Assembly (NCBI RefSeq): GCF_030733745.1
Contig: NZ_JASHIK010000002.1
Span: 1 to 64,000 of the forward strand
Source: Stappia sp. MMSF_3263
GTDB taxonomy: Bacteria > Pseudomonadota > Alphaproteobacteria > Rhizobiales > Stappiaceae
DNA: 64,000 nt
Reading direction: 5' to 3'
Below are positions 16,052 to 24,743 of this stretch, piece after piece. Below the pieces are notes generated by a model. The model worked only from the letters and a program-made list of their open reading frames with translations. It had not been told where the DNA came from and did no database searches. The position numbers and the translations under genes are program-made. How positions within the stretch are numbered: position 1 is the first letter of the stretch; every line of letters begins with the position of its first letter.

Positions 16052-17155
16052 CTACCGGCTGGCGGCGACCGCGCGCGGGTAGGTCACGGGCCTGCAGGTG
16101 ATAGCCCCGCTTCCCAGATAAACGCAAGCGGCGGCGGCATCGGCCGCGTTCGGATAAGGGCCGGCGAATAGGTGAACGGACCCGTCCGCCTCGTCAATAA
16201 TACGGGTTTCAAGTGTCTGTGGCAGTTGGTTCTGCGTCGTCTTGAGCTCGTTCCAGGCCGCTTCCGCCTCGGCCGCGGAAGGATAGGTGCCAAGGTCGAT
16301 GGCAAAGTCCGTGCGCTCGATCCTGTCGGCGCTTTCAAGCGCGATGCGGCCCGCCGCCCCGGTAATGGAGAGCAGTGGTTTTTCTTTGGCGGCAGGCACC
16401 GGCGCCGATCCTTGGGGGATCGAGGCGACGCTGGCCGGAGCTTCGATGCCTGGCGCCGCAACGATGCGCACCGGGTTTCGCAGGGCTTCGGGAAGTGATT
16501 CCTCGACCATCCTGCGTCGGTCGGCGGTGCGTGTATCGACGGTGGAAGACGGATTTGCCCGAGGGGCCGTCCGGGATTGCTGATGACGGGCAGGGGGCGC
16601 CGGCAAGGTCTCGACCGGTCTCGGCTCTCCGGCGCGCGCGTCGACGGCCGCGTCGATATCGTCGCTGACATCGGGTGCGGCGGCCTGTTCCGTCGTTGCG
16701 TCCCCGGCAGGGGCGATGCCGGGATGCGCGTCCGCACCGTCCTCGCGCGGGCCCGCGCTCAGCATGGCATTGCGCTCCTGCATGACGGACATGGCACGGC
16801 GCAGTTCCGCGACCTGGCGGCGCAAGGTTTCCATTTCCGCCTTGAGCGCACGGCGTGCCTGCTCGCCCTCGACGCCGCCACTGGAGGGGTAGATCTCGAT
16901 CCCTTCCGGGCCACGCGGAGTGATGGAGGCCGTCGTTCGGACATCTCCCTGCTGGGGAAGGGCCCGGCCCACGATCCGCGTACCGGGCTGCAAGGGAGTG
17001 GGGGACAGGAACATCGAGGAAATTCCGACAAGCGCAAACAGCATGGCGCCACCGCCCCAAAGGGCGATCCAGCGCGCATCCGCCCGGCCTTGCGAGGGGG
17101 CGTTCCTGTTGCCTGTCTTCAGCGGTTTCACGCTGCCAACCCCAATCTGATCCAT
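16052..17155 (-). CDS. SPOR-domain membrane protein
   Basis: A 367-residue protein with a short cytoplasmic N-terminus, one membrane span (about residues 29-50, GGAMLFALVGISSMF), a coiled-coil-like stretch (LKAEMETLRRQVAELRRAM), a long proline/alanine-rich disordered middle, and a C-terminal SPOR-like domain (AIDLGTYPSAAEAEAAWNEL to the end) that would bind denuded septal peptidoglycan. A TTG at 17176 is in frame, but the ATG at 17155 is preferred; neither has a strong ribosome-binding site. The gene is divergent from glmS, another cell-wall gene. The 244-base region between them holds no other gene that I can see. Confidence 0.7.
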   Translation of the reverse strand: MDQIGVGSVKPLKTGNRNAPSQGRADARWIALWGGGAMLFALVGISSMFLSPTPLQPGTRIVGRALPQQGDVRTTASITPRGPEGIEIYPSSGGVEGEQARRALKAEMETLRRQVAELRRAMSVMQERNAMLSAGPREDGADAHPGIAPAGDATTEQAAAPDVSDDIDAAVDARAGEPRPVETLPAPPARHQQSRTAPRANPSSTVDTRTADRRRMVEESLPEALRNPVRIVAAPGIEAPASVASIPQGSAPVPAAKEKPLLSITGAAGRIALESADRIERTDFAIDLGTYPSAAEAEAAWNELKTTQNQLPQTLETRIIDEADGSVHLFAGPYPNAADAAAACVYLGSGAITCRPVTYPRAVAASR

Positions 17156-17399
17156 CCTGTTTCTAGGAAACGTCAAACAGGGTTAACAAGCCTTAAAGTT
17201 CAGGGCGAAAGCGAGGGGCACAAGGCGGATTTTACCGGAATTGCGGCTCTTTCTGGTTTGTTTGCAATTCCGTGTCACGAAGTGAAACAGGTTTTGATTG
17301 TGCGGGCGGGGCCTGTGTTCGCTATGGGTGTGCCGGGGAACGCCCGGCGAGACGCGGGGGCTCTGGTGTCACGGCACCGGATGGTGGAGACAGTCATAC

Positions 17400-19226
17400 A
17401 TGTGCGGAATTGTTGGTATTCTTGGAAAGGAGCCTGTTGCCGGGCTTCTGGTCGACGCTCTCAAGCGGCTTGAGTATCGCGGATACGATTCGGCCGGCGT
17501 CGCGACCCTCGACGGGGGCAAGCTGTTGCGCAGCCGCGCGGCCGGAAAGTTGCGCAATCTCCAGGAAAAGCTGGAACGCGCGCCCGTCGCCGGTCTTGCC
17601 GGCATCGGCCACACCCGCTGGGCGACGCATGGCGCGGCAACGGAGGCGAACGCGCATCCGCACACGGCACCCGGCGTCTCGGTCGTGCACAACGGTATCA
17701 TCGAGAACTACCTGGAACTGCGGGAGGACCTGGTTTCCTCCGGCTCGCGGCTGGCAAGCGACACGGATACCGAGGTGGTGGCGCATCTGGTGTCCCGCGA
17801 AATCGCCGGCGGAGCCTCGCCGAGGGACGCCGTGGCCCGAACCCTGCCCCGGCTGAAGGGCGCTTTTGCGCTGGCCTTCCTGTTCGAGGATCATCCCGAC
17901 CTGCTGATCGGCGCCCGCCGCGGTTCGCCGCTGGCTGTCGGCTATGGCGAGGGCGAGATGTATCTGGGGTCGGACGCCATCGCGCTGTCGCCGTTTACCG
18001 ACCAGATCGCCTATCTGGAGGAGGGAGACTGGGTCGTCCTCACCCGTGAGAGCTGCGAGATCCTCGACGCGCGCAACGAACCGGTCGAGCGCGCCGTCAT
18101 TTCGTCCCAGGCCGTGTCGCTGACCATCGACAAGGGCAATTACCGGCACTTCATGGCCAAGGAGATCCACGAGCAGCCGGAGGTCATCGGTCATACGCTG
18201 TCGCGCTATCTCGACCTTTCCGGCATGAAGCCGGCGTTTTCCAACGGGATGTCCGTCGATTTCGCGGGACTGGACCGGTTGATCATCTCCGCTTGCGGCA
18301 CCGCCTATTATGCCGGTCTGGTCGCGAAATACTGGTTCGAGAAGATCGCCCGCCTGCCGGTCGACATCGATGTGGCCTCGGAGTTCCGCTACCGCGAGAC
18401 GCCCATTCGCCCCAATGACATGGCGCTGTTCATCTCGCAATCGGGCGAAACCGCCGACACGCTGGCCGGCCTGCGCTACTGCAAGTCGCAGGGAATCAAG
18501 GTGGCGGCCGTGGTCAACGTGCCTGAATCGACCATCGCCCGTGAGGCCGACATGGTGTTTCCGACCATTGCCGGCCGGGAGATCGGCGTTGCCTCGACTA
18601 AGGCCTTCACCTGCCAGCTTGCCGTGCTGGCATCGCTTGCGGTCCACGCCGGCCGCCAGCGCGGGCACCTGAGCGAGGCGGAGGCTGCGGCGATGGTGCG
18701 TGCGCTCGCCGAGGCGCCGGGCACGGTCAATCGGGCCCTGTCGCTGGAAGCGGAGATAGAGGCACTGGCCCAACCGCTGGCGAGGGCCCGCGACGTTCTC
18801 TACCTGGGGCGCGGCACGAGCTTTCCGCTCGCCATGGAAGGTGCTCTCAAGCTCAAGGAGATCTCCTACATCCACGCGGAGGGCTATCCGGCGGGCGAAC
18901 TCAAGCACGGCCCCATCGCCCTGATCGACGAGGACGTGCCGGTTGTTGTCATCGCGCCGTTCGACGCCGTGTTCGAGAAGACCGTCTCGAACATGGAGGA
19001 GGTTGCCGCACGCGGGGGCAAGGTGATCCTGATTACCGATGAAAAGGGCGCGGCCGCCTGCGGGGCCCCGACCTGGAAGACCATCGTCGTTCCCGACGTG
19101 CCCGAATTCGTCGCCCCGATCGTTTTCGCACTGCCGGTCCAGCTTCTGGCCTACCACACGGCGGTGTTCATGGGGACGGATGTCGACCAGCCGCGCAACC
19201 TGGCGAAGTCTGTCACCGTCGAATAG
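17400..19226 (+). CDS. glmS: Glutamine-fructose-6-phosphate aminotransferase GlmS
   Basis: A 608-residue enzyme making glucosamine-6-phosphate from fructose-6-phosphate and glutamine, the first step to UDP-GlcNAc for peptidoglycan and LPS. The ATG at 17400 exposes Cys2 after methionine removal, the catalytic glutaminase nucleophile (CGIVGI), so upstream frame extension is not translated. The glutaminase domain spans about 1-220, followed by two SIS isomerase domains (about 285-420 and 455-590), and the invariant C-terminus AKSVTVE. Length equals E. coli GlmS (609). A strong terminator follows. No ribozyme is expected in proteobacteria and none is seen. Confidence 0.97.
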   Translation: MCGIVGILGKEPVAGLLVDALKRLEYRGYDSAGVATLDGGKLLRSRAAGKLRNLQEKLERAPVAGLAGIGHTRWATHGAATEANAHPHTAPGVSVVHNGIIENYLELREDLVSSGSRLASDTDTEVVAHLVSREIAGGASPRDAVARTLPRLKGAFALAFLFEDHPDLLIGARRGSPLAVGYGEGEMYLGSDAIALSPFTDQIAYLEEGDWVVLTRESCEILDARNEPVERAVISSQAVSLTIDKGNYRHFMAKEIHEQPEVIGHTLSRYLDLSGMKPAFSNGMSVDFAGLDRLIISACGTAYYAGLVAKYWFEKIARLPVDIDVASEFRYRETPIRPNDMALFISQSGETADTLAGLRYCKSQGIKVAAVVNVPESTIAREADMVFPTIAGREIGVASTKAFTCQLAVLASLAVHAGRQRGHLSEAEAAAMVRALAEAPGTVNRALSLEAEIEALAQPLARARDVLYLGRGTSFPLAMEGALKLKEISYIHAEGYPAGELKHGPIALIDEDVPVVVIAPFDAVFEKTVSNMEEVAARGGKVILITDEKGAAACGAPTWKTIVVPDVPEFVAPIVFALPVQLLAYHTAVFMGTDVDQPRNLAKSVTVE

Positions 19227-19264
19227 GCCGGCCGTCAGGCCGCAACCGTCACCACACATGCAGG

Positions 19265-19297
19265 ACGGCCGCCCGGAGGGTCCGGGCGGCCGTTTTG
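19265..19297 (+). terminator. Rho-independent terminator after glmS
   Basis: ACGGCCGCCCGGA (19265-19277) pairs with TCCGGGCGGCCGT (19281-19293) around GGG, a perfect 13-bp stem, followed by TTTG. It serves glmS and lies between it and the convergent cysteine-repeat gene. Confidence 0.9.
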
Positions 19298-19317
19298 TTT
19301 CACCGGGTCGCCGGTGT

Positions 19318-20589
19318 TCAGTTGTTGGCGGCAGGCGCTTGCGCGTCGTCGCCCTCATCTCCCGGGACCGGGCAGACCATGCCCAGCGTACCGACGGAGA
19401 CGCAGGAGCTGCACCAGGTAATGTCCTGCTTTTCCTGCTGTTCGAGGAGGTCCTCCTCGCTCATGCCCTCAGGCGCGGGAATGCAGCTCCGGCCGCAAGG
19501 CTCGAGGGTCTCCTGCTCGGCGCTCAACATGGTGTAGAGCTTGCCGGTCGCGCACATGGCAGGAGCCGGGGTGAAGTCACCGCCGATCCGTTCGGCATCG
19601 CCGGTGTCGCCACCGGAGGACGTGTCGCCGCCTTCCGGCTTGTTGTCCGCACCCTGTGTGGCAGGTCCTTCCTCGGGGGTGCAGGCATCGAACAGCTTCG
19701 CCAGCGTTTCTGGATCCGTGAAGGGAGCCTGTCCCTCGCCCAGATCGCTGTCGCTGCGGAAGTCGGACCATGCCTCGCGGGTACGCCGGCCCGTCAGCCC
19801 GTCAACCGGCCCGGCATCATAGCCGGCCGCGTTCAGGCAGGCCTGGATCCACGAAATGTTGTCCTGCGGAGCCGGGCTTCTTTGCACCGGCGGGTAGACG
19901 GCCGGCGGCGCGACGGAGGGAGGGATCGGCGCGGGCAGGACGCAGCGACGCGCGCGTGCCGAATAGATGTAGGGCAGGCGGCAGCTGGGCGGACGCTGCG
20001 GACGAACGCAACGGTCGCCGCGACGCACGTCCGGCGGACGGCAGACGATGGGCCGGGGCGGCATCACGCAGCGTCCGCCACGCATCACCCGCGGGGGCGC
20101 GCAGACGACCGGCGGATTGACGCAACGCCCGCCTCGCATGACGCGGGGCGGCAGGCAGAGCACCGGCGCGGGCATCACGCATCGACCGCCCTGCATCACC
20201 CGCGGCGGTGCACAGATGACCGGCGCCGGCAGGACGCAGCGTCCGCCGCGCATGACGCGGGGCGGCAGGCAGACCGCGGGCCGTATGGGCATTTCGCAGC
20301 GACCGCCACGCATGACCCGGGGCGGGGGACACAGGATCGGGCGGTCGGGCGACACGCAGCGCCCGCCGCGCATGACGCGGGGCGGGGCACAGAGTATCGG
20401 CCGCTCGGGAATGACGATCGGACGGTCGCGTCCGAAGTCAAAGGGCTGGGCCGCGGCCGGTGCCTGTCCGACCATCCACATGGCCATGGCCAGCAGGAGC
20501 GGAAGGACGATGGCCTGCCAGGCAAGGGCGACCCGATCCGGCGGCCGGGCGGTGGCAATTCCCGATAACTGAAGGTGCGTCGTTGTCAT
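19318..20589 (-). CDS. Secreted cysteine-repeat protein with a peptidoglycan-binding-like domain
   Basis: A 423-residue protein of unknown function. After a membrane/signal segment (about 22-48, ending APAAAQ) come eight tandem repeats (about 63-220) of 18-20 residues with the core CxPPRVMRGGRCV; each holds two cysteines ten residues apart in repeats 1-7 (pairs 67/78, 87/98, 107/118, 126/137, 145/156, 163/174, 183/194), and the last, 203/216, is degenerate. A peptidoglycan-binding-like helix bundle follows (about 245-278, ISWIQACLNAAGYDAGPVDGLTG). The acidic C-terminal part (about 290-423) has further cysteines, including CGRSC and WCSSC. It looks like an oxidised, disulfide-laddered envelope protein. 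I do not recognise a named family beyond the peptidoglycan-binding part. Confidence 0.75.
   Translation of the reverse strand: MTTTHLQLSGIATARPPDRVALAWQAIVLPLLLAMAMWMVGQAPAAAQPFDFGRDRPIVIPERPILCAPPRVMRGGRCVSPDRPILCPPPRVMRGGRCEMPIRPAVCLPPRVMRGGRCVLPAPVICAPPRVMQGGRCVMPAPVLCLPPRVMRGGRCVNPPVVCAPPRVMRGGRCVMPPRPIVCRPPDVRRGDRCVRPQRPPSCRLPYIYSARARRCVLPAPIPPSVAPPAVYPPVQRSPAPQDNISWIQACLNAAGYDAGPVDGLTGRRTREAWSDFRSDSDLGEGQAPFTDPETLAKLFDACTPEEGPATQGADNKPEGGDTSSGGDTGDAERIGGDFTPAPAMCATGKLYTMLSAEQETLEPCGRSCIPAPEGMSEEDLLEQQEKQDITWCSSCVSVGTLGMVCPVPGDEGDDAQAPAANN
19930..20403 (-). repeat. Eight tandem 54-60 bp coding repeats
   Basis: The DNA encoding the CxPPRVMRGGRC units repeats at 60, 60, 57, 57, 54, 60 and 60 bases. 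Units 1 to 6 are nearly identical at protein level, and unit 8 (toward the C-terminus) is most diverged. Such arrays expand and contract by slippage or recombination, so copy number may vary between strains. Confidence 0.85.
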
Positions 20590-20756
20590 TGCCGTATCCT
20601 CACATTGACGTTGCTGGACCGTCCTCGGTCCTTGCGGGATCGGATGACGGGATAAGACGAGTTTGCGCCCTGTCGGGAAATGCCGCCGTGATGGCTGTCA
20701 CATGTGCCGACGGCTGTTAGGCACGTGGTAAACAGGGCGTGAAACGCGTTCCGGCG

Positions 20757-21167
20757 TCAGCCGGACATGTCGGCACCGGAGGGCCGGGTTGCGACATAGG
20801 CGGCACAACAGCCAAGCAACAGGGCAACCAGAACGGCGAGCGGCAGGCCGGGCCGGGCGCTCGACAGGAAGAACACGTAGCCGATCGCCATTCCGGCCAA
20901 GGCGGCGAGCTTGGCCCGTGGCCGGATCGCGCGCTCCTCCCGCCAGGCGCGAATGCCGGGACCGAAAAGCGGATGCTCCACCAGCCAGGCTTCCAGCGCG
21001 GGCGAGGATCGCGCGAAGCAGGCGGTTGCCCCGATGAAGAATATCGTCGAGGGCAGCAGCGGCAGAAAGGCCCCGACGATGCCGATGGCGACGAGAGCGC
21101 CGCCGAGAAGCCGATAAAGGAGGCGGCTCGCCCGGGCGCTGCGCCGCGCGGGTTCAGCTTCATTCAT
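20757..21167 (-). CDS. DUF454 (YbaN) family membrane protein
   Basis: A 136-residue inner-membrane protein with three or four spans. GIVGAFLPLLPSTIFFIGATACFARSSP is the DUF454 signature, followed by HPLFGPGIRAWREERAI. The family is widespread in proteobacteria; function unknown. It begins at the second of two closely spaced ATG-like triplets (MNEAEP). It lies upstream of the cysteine-repeat gene on the same strand, but the 167 bases between them argue against tight coupling; that gap holds no gene I can see. Confidence 0.82.
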   Translation of the reverse strand: MNEAEPARRSARASRLLYRLLGGALVAIGIVGAFLPLLPSTIFFIGATACFARSSPALEAWLVEHPLFGPGIRAWREERAIRPRAKLAALAGMAIGYVFFLSSARPGLPLAVLVALLLGCCAAYVATRPSGADMSG

Positions 21168-21317
21168 TGTGGCGGTCTTTTCGTTTCAATGAATTCCCCA
21201 AAGAAGCCATCTACAGTATCAATCTAGTGGCAGGGGCAACAGGACACGGGCGGATGCGCCCGCCGGGAAGCGCTTCGGCAATCCCCGGCGACAGTTACGG
21301 CAAGGTACAACACAAAC

Positions 21318-22067
21318 ATGACGGGCGATACGAGTTCGGAACCGACGGATGGCGGGCACCTGGAAAAACCTCCACGTCCCGGCGCCATGACACGCTTGCG
21401 GAACTACTTCCTGACTGGCCTCATCATCGCCGGGCCGCTCGGGATCACCGCCTATCTCACATGGTCGATCGTGCAATGGATCGACGGCTGGATCAAACCC
21501 TTCATTCCCTCCGTCTACAACCCGGACACGTATCTGCCGTTTCCCGTCCCCGGCGTGGGGCTTATCGTCGCCTTTCTCGGGCTGGTCGTCATCGGCTTCC
21601 TGACGGCGAACATCGCCGGCAGGACGCTTCTCTCCTATGGCGAATTGCTGCTTGGCCGCATGCCTGTCGTGCGCAATCTCTATAGCGGTCTGAAACAGAT
21701 TTTCGAGACCGTTCTGGCGGAGCGCTCGAACAGTTTCAAGAAGGCGGCGATCATCCAGTATCCTCGTCCCGGCCTTTGGGCGATCGTCTTCATCGCCACC
21801 GACGCGCGCGGCGAAGTGGCGCACAAGCTGGGACACGCCGGCGCAGATGTCACTGCGGTGTTCCTGCCGACGACCCCCAATCCGACCTCCGGATTTCTCC
21901 TGTATGTGCCGCGGAGCGAGGTCATCGAGCTCGACATGACCGTGGAAGAGGCGGCGAAGCTGGTGATTTCCGCGGGGCTCGTCAGCCCGGACTACGACAA
22001 GCTCGTGCAGTTGCAGGCGGAGCCGAACGTGCCGGAAGCGCGTGAGCAGGCGAAGGCGGGCGGCTGA
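21318..22067 (+). CDS. DUF502 family membrane protein
   Basis: A 249-residue protein with two N-terminal membrane spans (about 28-50 and 76-100; LTGLIIAGPLGITAYLTW and GLIVAFLGLVVIGFLTAN) and a cytoplasmic or periplasmic C-terminal domain. PVVRNLYSGLKQIFETV and FLPTTPNPTSGFLLYVPRSEV are diagnostic of DUF502 proteins, related to LapA-adjacent and COV plant proteins. Function is unknown. It is divergent from the DUF454 gene and convergent with recG with a 21-base gap, leaving no room for an independent terminator. Confidence 0.85.
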   Translation: MTGDTSSEPTDGGHLEKPPRPGAMTRLRNYFLTGLIIAGPLGITAYLTWSIVQWIDGWIKPFIPSVYNPDTYLPFPVPGVGLIVAFLGLVVIGFLTANIAGRTLLSYGELLLGRMPVVRNLYSGLKQIFETVLAERSNSFKKAAIIQYPRPGLWAIVFIATDARGEVAHKLGHAGADVTAVFLPTTPNPTSGFLLYVPRSEVIELDMTVEEAAKLVISAGLVSPDYDKLVQLQAEPNVPEAREQAKAGG

Positions 22068-22088
22068 GACGGATGAGGGCCGGTTCCC

Positions 22089-24212
22089 TCAACCCGCGCG
22101 CAGCAGCCGGATCGCCTCGTCGCGACCGAACAGATAGAGCAGCAGTCGCAATGCCGGCCCGCGCGGCCCGCAGAGTTGCGGATCGGTCTCGAGAATCAAC
22201 CGGGCGTCGTCTCGGGCAACTTCAAGCAGGTCGGCCTGGGTTGCGGCATCCGCGATCCTGAACCCTGGCGATCCGGACTGGCGCGTGCCCAGGATCTCGC
22301 CTTCGCCGCGCAGGCGAAGGTCTTCCTCTGCGATGCGGAAGCCGTCATCCGTTTCCCGCATGATCGACAGTCGGGCGCGTGCGGTCTCGCCGACGGGAGA
22401 CTTGTAGAGCAGGAGGCAGGTCGAGGCCTCGCTGCCCCGGCCGACACGACCGCGCAACTGGTGCAGTTGCGACAGGCCGAAACGCTCGGCATGCTCGATG
22501 ACGATGATCGAGGCGTCGGGCACATCGACCCCGACCTCGATCACCGTGGTTGCTACGAGCAATCCCGCAGGCCCGTCGCGAAAGGCGGCCATGGCTGCCG
22601 CCTTCTCGTCGCTCGACTGGCGACCATGGACCAAGGCGATGCGCGGTCCGAGAACCTGGACAAGCATTGCGTGGCGTTCTTCGGCAGCGGCAAGGTCCGA
22701 CTTTTCGGATTCCTCCACCAGCGGGCAGACCCAATAAGCCTTCTTGCCCTGGTCCAGCGCCGCGCGAAGCCGCTCGACGACATCCTCCATCCGCTCGAGC
22801 GGCACCGTGACTGTCTTGATCGGCTGGCGTCCGGCCGGTTTCTCGGCAAGACGCGAGACATCCATGTCGCCGAAATAGGTCAATACCAGCGTGCGCGGGA
22901 TCGGGGTCGCCGTCATCACCAGCATGTCGACGCCCTGGCCCTTGGCGGCCAGGGTCAGGCGCTGGTGAACGCCGAAGCGATGCTGCTCGTCGACAACGAC
23001 CAGGCCCAGGTTGCGGAAGGCGACATCGCCCTGAAACAGGGCATGCGTCCCCACGACAAGGTCTATTTCGCCGGCTTCCAGTGCGGCGCGAGCTTCCCGG
23101 CGCTTCCGCGCGCCGTCGCGGCCTGTGAGAATTTCCATGCGAATGCCGGCTGCCTCGCAGAAGGGGGCGAGGGAGGCGAAATGCTGACGGGCCAGGATCT
23201 CCGTTGGCGCCATGATGCCGGCCTGGGCCCCGGCCTCGACAACGGCGGCGACGGCAAGCAGGGCGACCACGGTCTTGCCGGCCCCGACATCCCCTTGCAG
23301 CAGGCGGAGCATGCGGGTCGGTGCCGCCAGGTCCTGTTCGATCTCGGCGACCGCGGCGGCCTGGCCCTGCGTCAGCGAATAGGGCAGGGCCTCCAGGATG
23401 CGCCGCTTCAGGCGGCCGTCGAAGACGCGGGCGATACCGCGTGTCTGGCGCATCGAGCGACGCACCAGGGCAAGAGCAAGCTGGTTGGCCAGAAACTCGT
23501 CGTAGCTGAGGCGGGAGCGGGCAGGAGAGGTTTCGTTCCCTTCGCCTCCACCGGTCTGCGCGACATGTTCCTCGTCCGGCCTGTGCATGGCCTTGAGCGC
23601 CTCGGAAAATGTCGGCCAGCCCTCGCGGGTCATCAGGTTCCCGTCCAGCCATTCCGGCAGTTCCGGAATGCGGCTGAGCGCCTCGGCCATTGCCTTCTGC
23701 AGGGTCTTTCCGGAAAGCCCCTGGGTCAGTGGATAGACGGGTTCGACCAGCGGCAGGCTGTCGGCTTCCTCCACCGCGACGATGTGGTCGGGATGGATCA
23801 TCTGCGGCCGGCCGTTGAACCATTCGACGCGACCCGAGACGATCAGGTCGGCTCCGACCGGGAGGGTCTTCTCCAACCAGGCGGTGTGCGCATGGAAAAA
23901 GACGAAGGCGATCTCGCCGGTCTCGTCATGGGCATAGATGCGATAGGGCGCACGGCTTGAGCGGGGAGGCGCCTGATGGCGATCGACCCTGACTTCCAGC
24001 GTGACGATCGCGCCTTCCGGAGCACGGGCGATTCCCGGTCGCAGACGCCGATCGATGACACCGCCGGGCAAGTGAAACAGAAGATCTGCCACATGCGGCT
24101 CCCGGTCCCCGTCGACGCCGAGCAGCGTAGCAAGGTTGGCAGCAGTGCGTGGCCCGATGCCGGGCAGCGCGGAAACGGGGGCAAAGACGGGATCGAGGAG
24201 GCTGGGGCGCAT
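22089..24212 (-). CDS. recG: ATP-dependent DNA helicase RecG
   Basis: A 707-residue superfamily 2 branch-migration helicase that reverses stalled forks and processes Holliday junctions. The N-terminal wedge domain (about 1-250) contains the LPGIGPRTAANLATLLG region. The helicase core has Walker A GDVGAGKTVVA, the DEQH box in VVDEQHRFGVHQR, TATPIPRT and QLRGRVGRGSE (motif VI). The frame extends to a TTG at 24248, but the ATG at 24212 gives the family start. It is divergent from sdhE; the 190-base region between contains a good promoter for sdhE. Confidence 0.95.
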   Translation of the reverse strand: MRPSLLDPVFAPVSALPGIGPRTAANLATLLGVDGDREPHVADLLFHLPGGVIDRRLRPGIARAPEGAIVTLEVRVDRHQAPPRSSRAPYRIYAHDETGEIAFVFFHAHTAWLEKTLPVGADLIVSGRVEWFNGRPQMIHPDHIVAVEEADSLPLVEPVYPLTQGLSGKTLQKAMAEALSRIPELPEWLDGNLMTREGWPTFSEALKAMHRPDEEHVAQTGGGEGNETSPARSRLSYDEFLANQLALALVRRSMRQTRGIARVFDGRLKRRILEALPYSLTQGQAAAVAEIEQDLAAPTRMLRLLQGDVGAGKTVVALLAVAAVVEAGAQAGIMAPTEILARQHFASLAPFCEAAGIRMEILTGRDGARKRREARAALEAGEIDLVVGTHALFQGDVAFRNLGLVVVDEQHRFGVHQRLTLAAKGQGVDMLVMTATPIPRTLVLTYFGDMDVSRLAEKPAGRQPIKTVTVPLERMEDVVERLRAALDQGKKAYWVCPLVEESEKSDLAAAEERHAMLVQVLGPRIALVHGRQSSDEKAAAMAAFRDGPAGLLVATTVIEVGVDVPDASIIVIEHAERFGLSQLHQLRGRVGRGSEASTCLLLYKSPVGETARARLSIMRETDDGFRIAEEDLRLRGEGEILGTRQSGSPGFRIADAATQADLLEVARDDARLILETDPQLCGPRGPALRLLLYLFGRDEAIRLLRAG

Positions 24213-24279
24213 GGCTGGAAAGGCGACTTGTCCGGTGTGTTGTGGCAAGGCGGGGCCGGAACGCGCCGGCCGGCGTGGA

Positions 24280-24307
24280 TTGAGTTTCCCGCTGGGACCG
24301 CTATAAC
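24280..24307 (+). promoter_or_regulatory. Candidate promoter of sdhE-mfd
   Basis: TTGAGT (24280-24285) and TATAAC (24302-24307) are spaced by 16 bases, about 95 bases before the sdhE ATG. It is one of the best sigma-70 fits in the window. Confidence 0.5.
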
Positions 24308-24402
24308 CCGCGCACCATCAAGGTTCTGTCAAGTCCGCCGCCCGCCATCCACAAGTGGTCCGGCGCCCGTGGCGCGGAATGACGAGACGCGAAGGACACA
24401 TC

Positions 24403-24726
24403 ATGGCCGAACGCATCGAAGCCAGCGCAACCGGAACTGTCGCCGGCGACGAGGCACGCCGCAAGCGGATCCTTTATCGTTGCCAGCACCGCGGGATGAA
24501 GGAGATGGACATCCTGCTCGGCGGTTATGCCAAGGCCCATATAGGGTCCCTGCCGGACGAGAAGCTCGACATTCTCGAGCGGCTGATGGACGTTCCGGAC
24601 CAGGATCTCTTCAACTGGATGATTGGCCGGGTAGCAGTGCCGGCGGAGCATGACACGGACATCTATCGGTCGGTCGTGGCGTTCAAGACCGCCGGCGACG
24701 GGTCGTCCTCCGATTTCTCAGCTTAA
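24403..24726 (+). CDS. sdhE: FAD assembly factor SdhE
   Basis: A 107-residue cytoplasmic protein with the RGMKEMD motif (30-36), the RGxxE signature of SdhE/Sdh5 proteins that help attach FAD covalently to the succinate dehydrogenase flavoprotein. The remainder, LLGGYAKAHIG and DVPDQDLFNWMIG, matches the compact helical fold. The ATG at 24403 follows GAAGGACACATC and is preferred over upstream in-frame codons. It sits 17 bases before mfd, so the two are probably co-transcribed, an arrangement common in Rhizobiales between recG and mfd. Confidence 0.9.
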   Translation: MAERIEASATGTVAGDEARRKRILYRCQHRGMKEMDILLGGYAKAHIGSLPDEKLDILERLMDVPDQDLFNWMIGRVAVPAEHDTDIYRSVVAFKTAGDGSSSDFSA

Positions 24727-24743
24727 GACCGGGAACTCTTACG

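Noticed and set aside
19930-20403. CRISPR array
   Set aside because: The periodic DNA is entirely coding, units adjoin without unique spacers, and the periodicity follows protein repeats.
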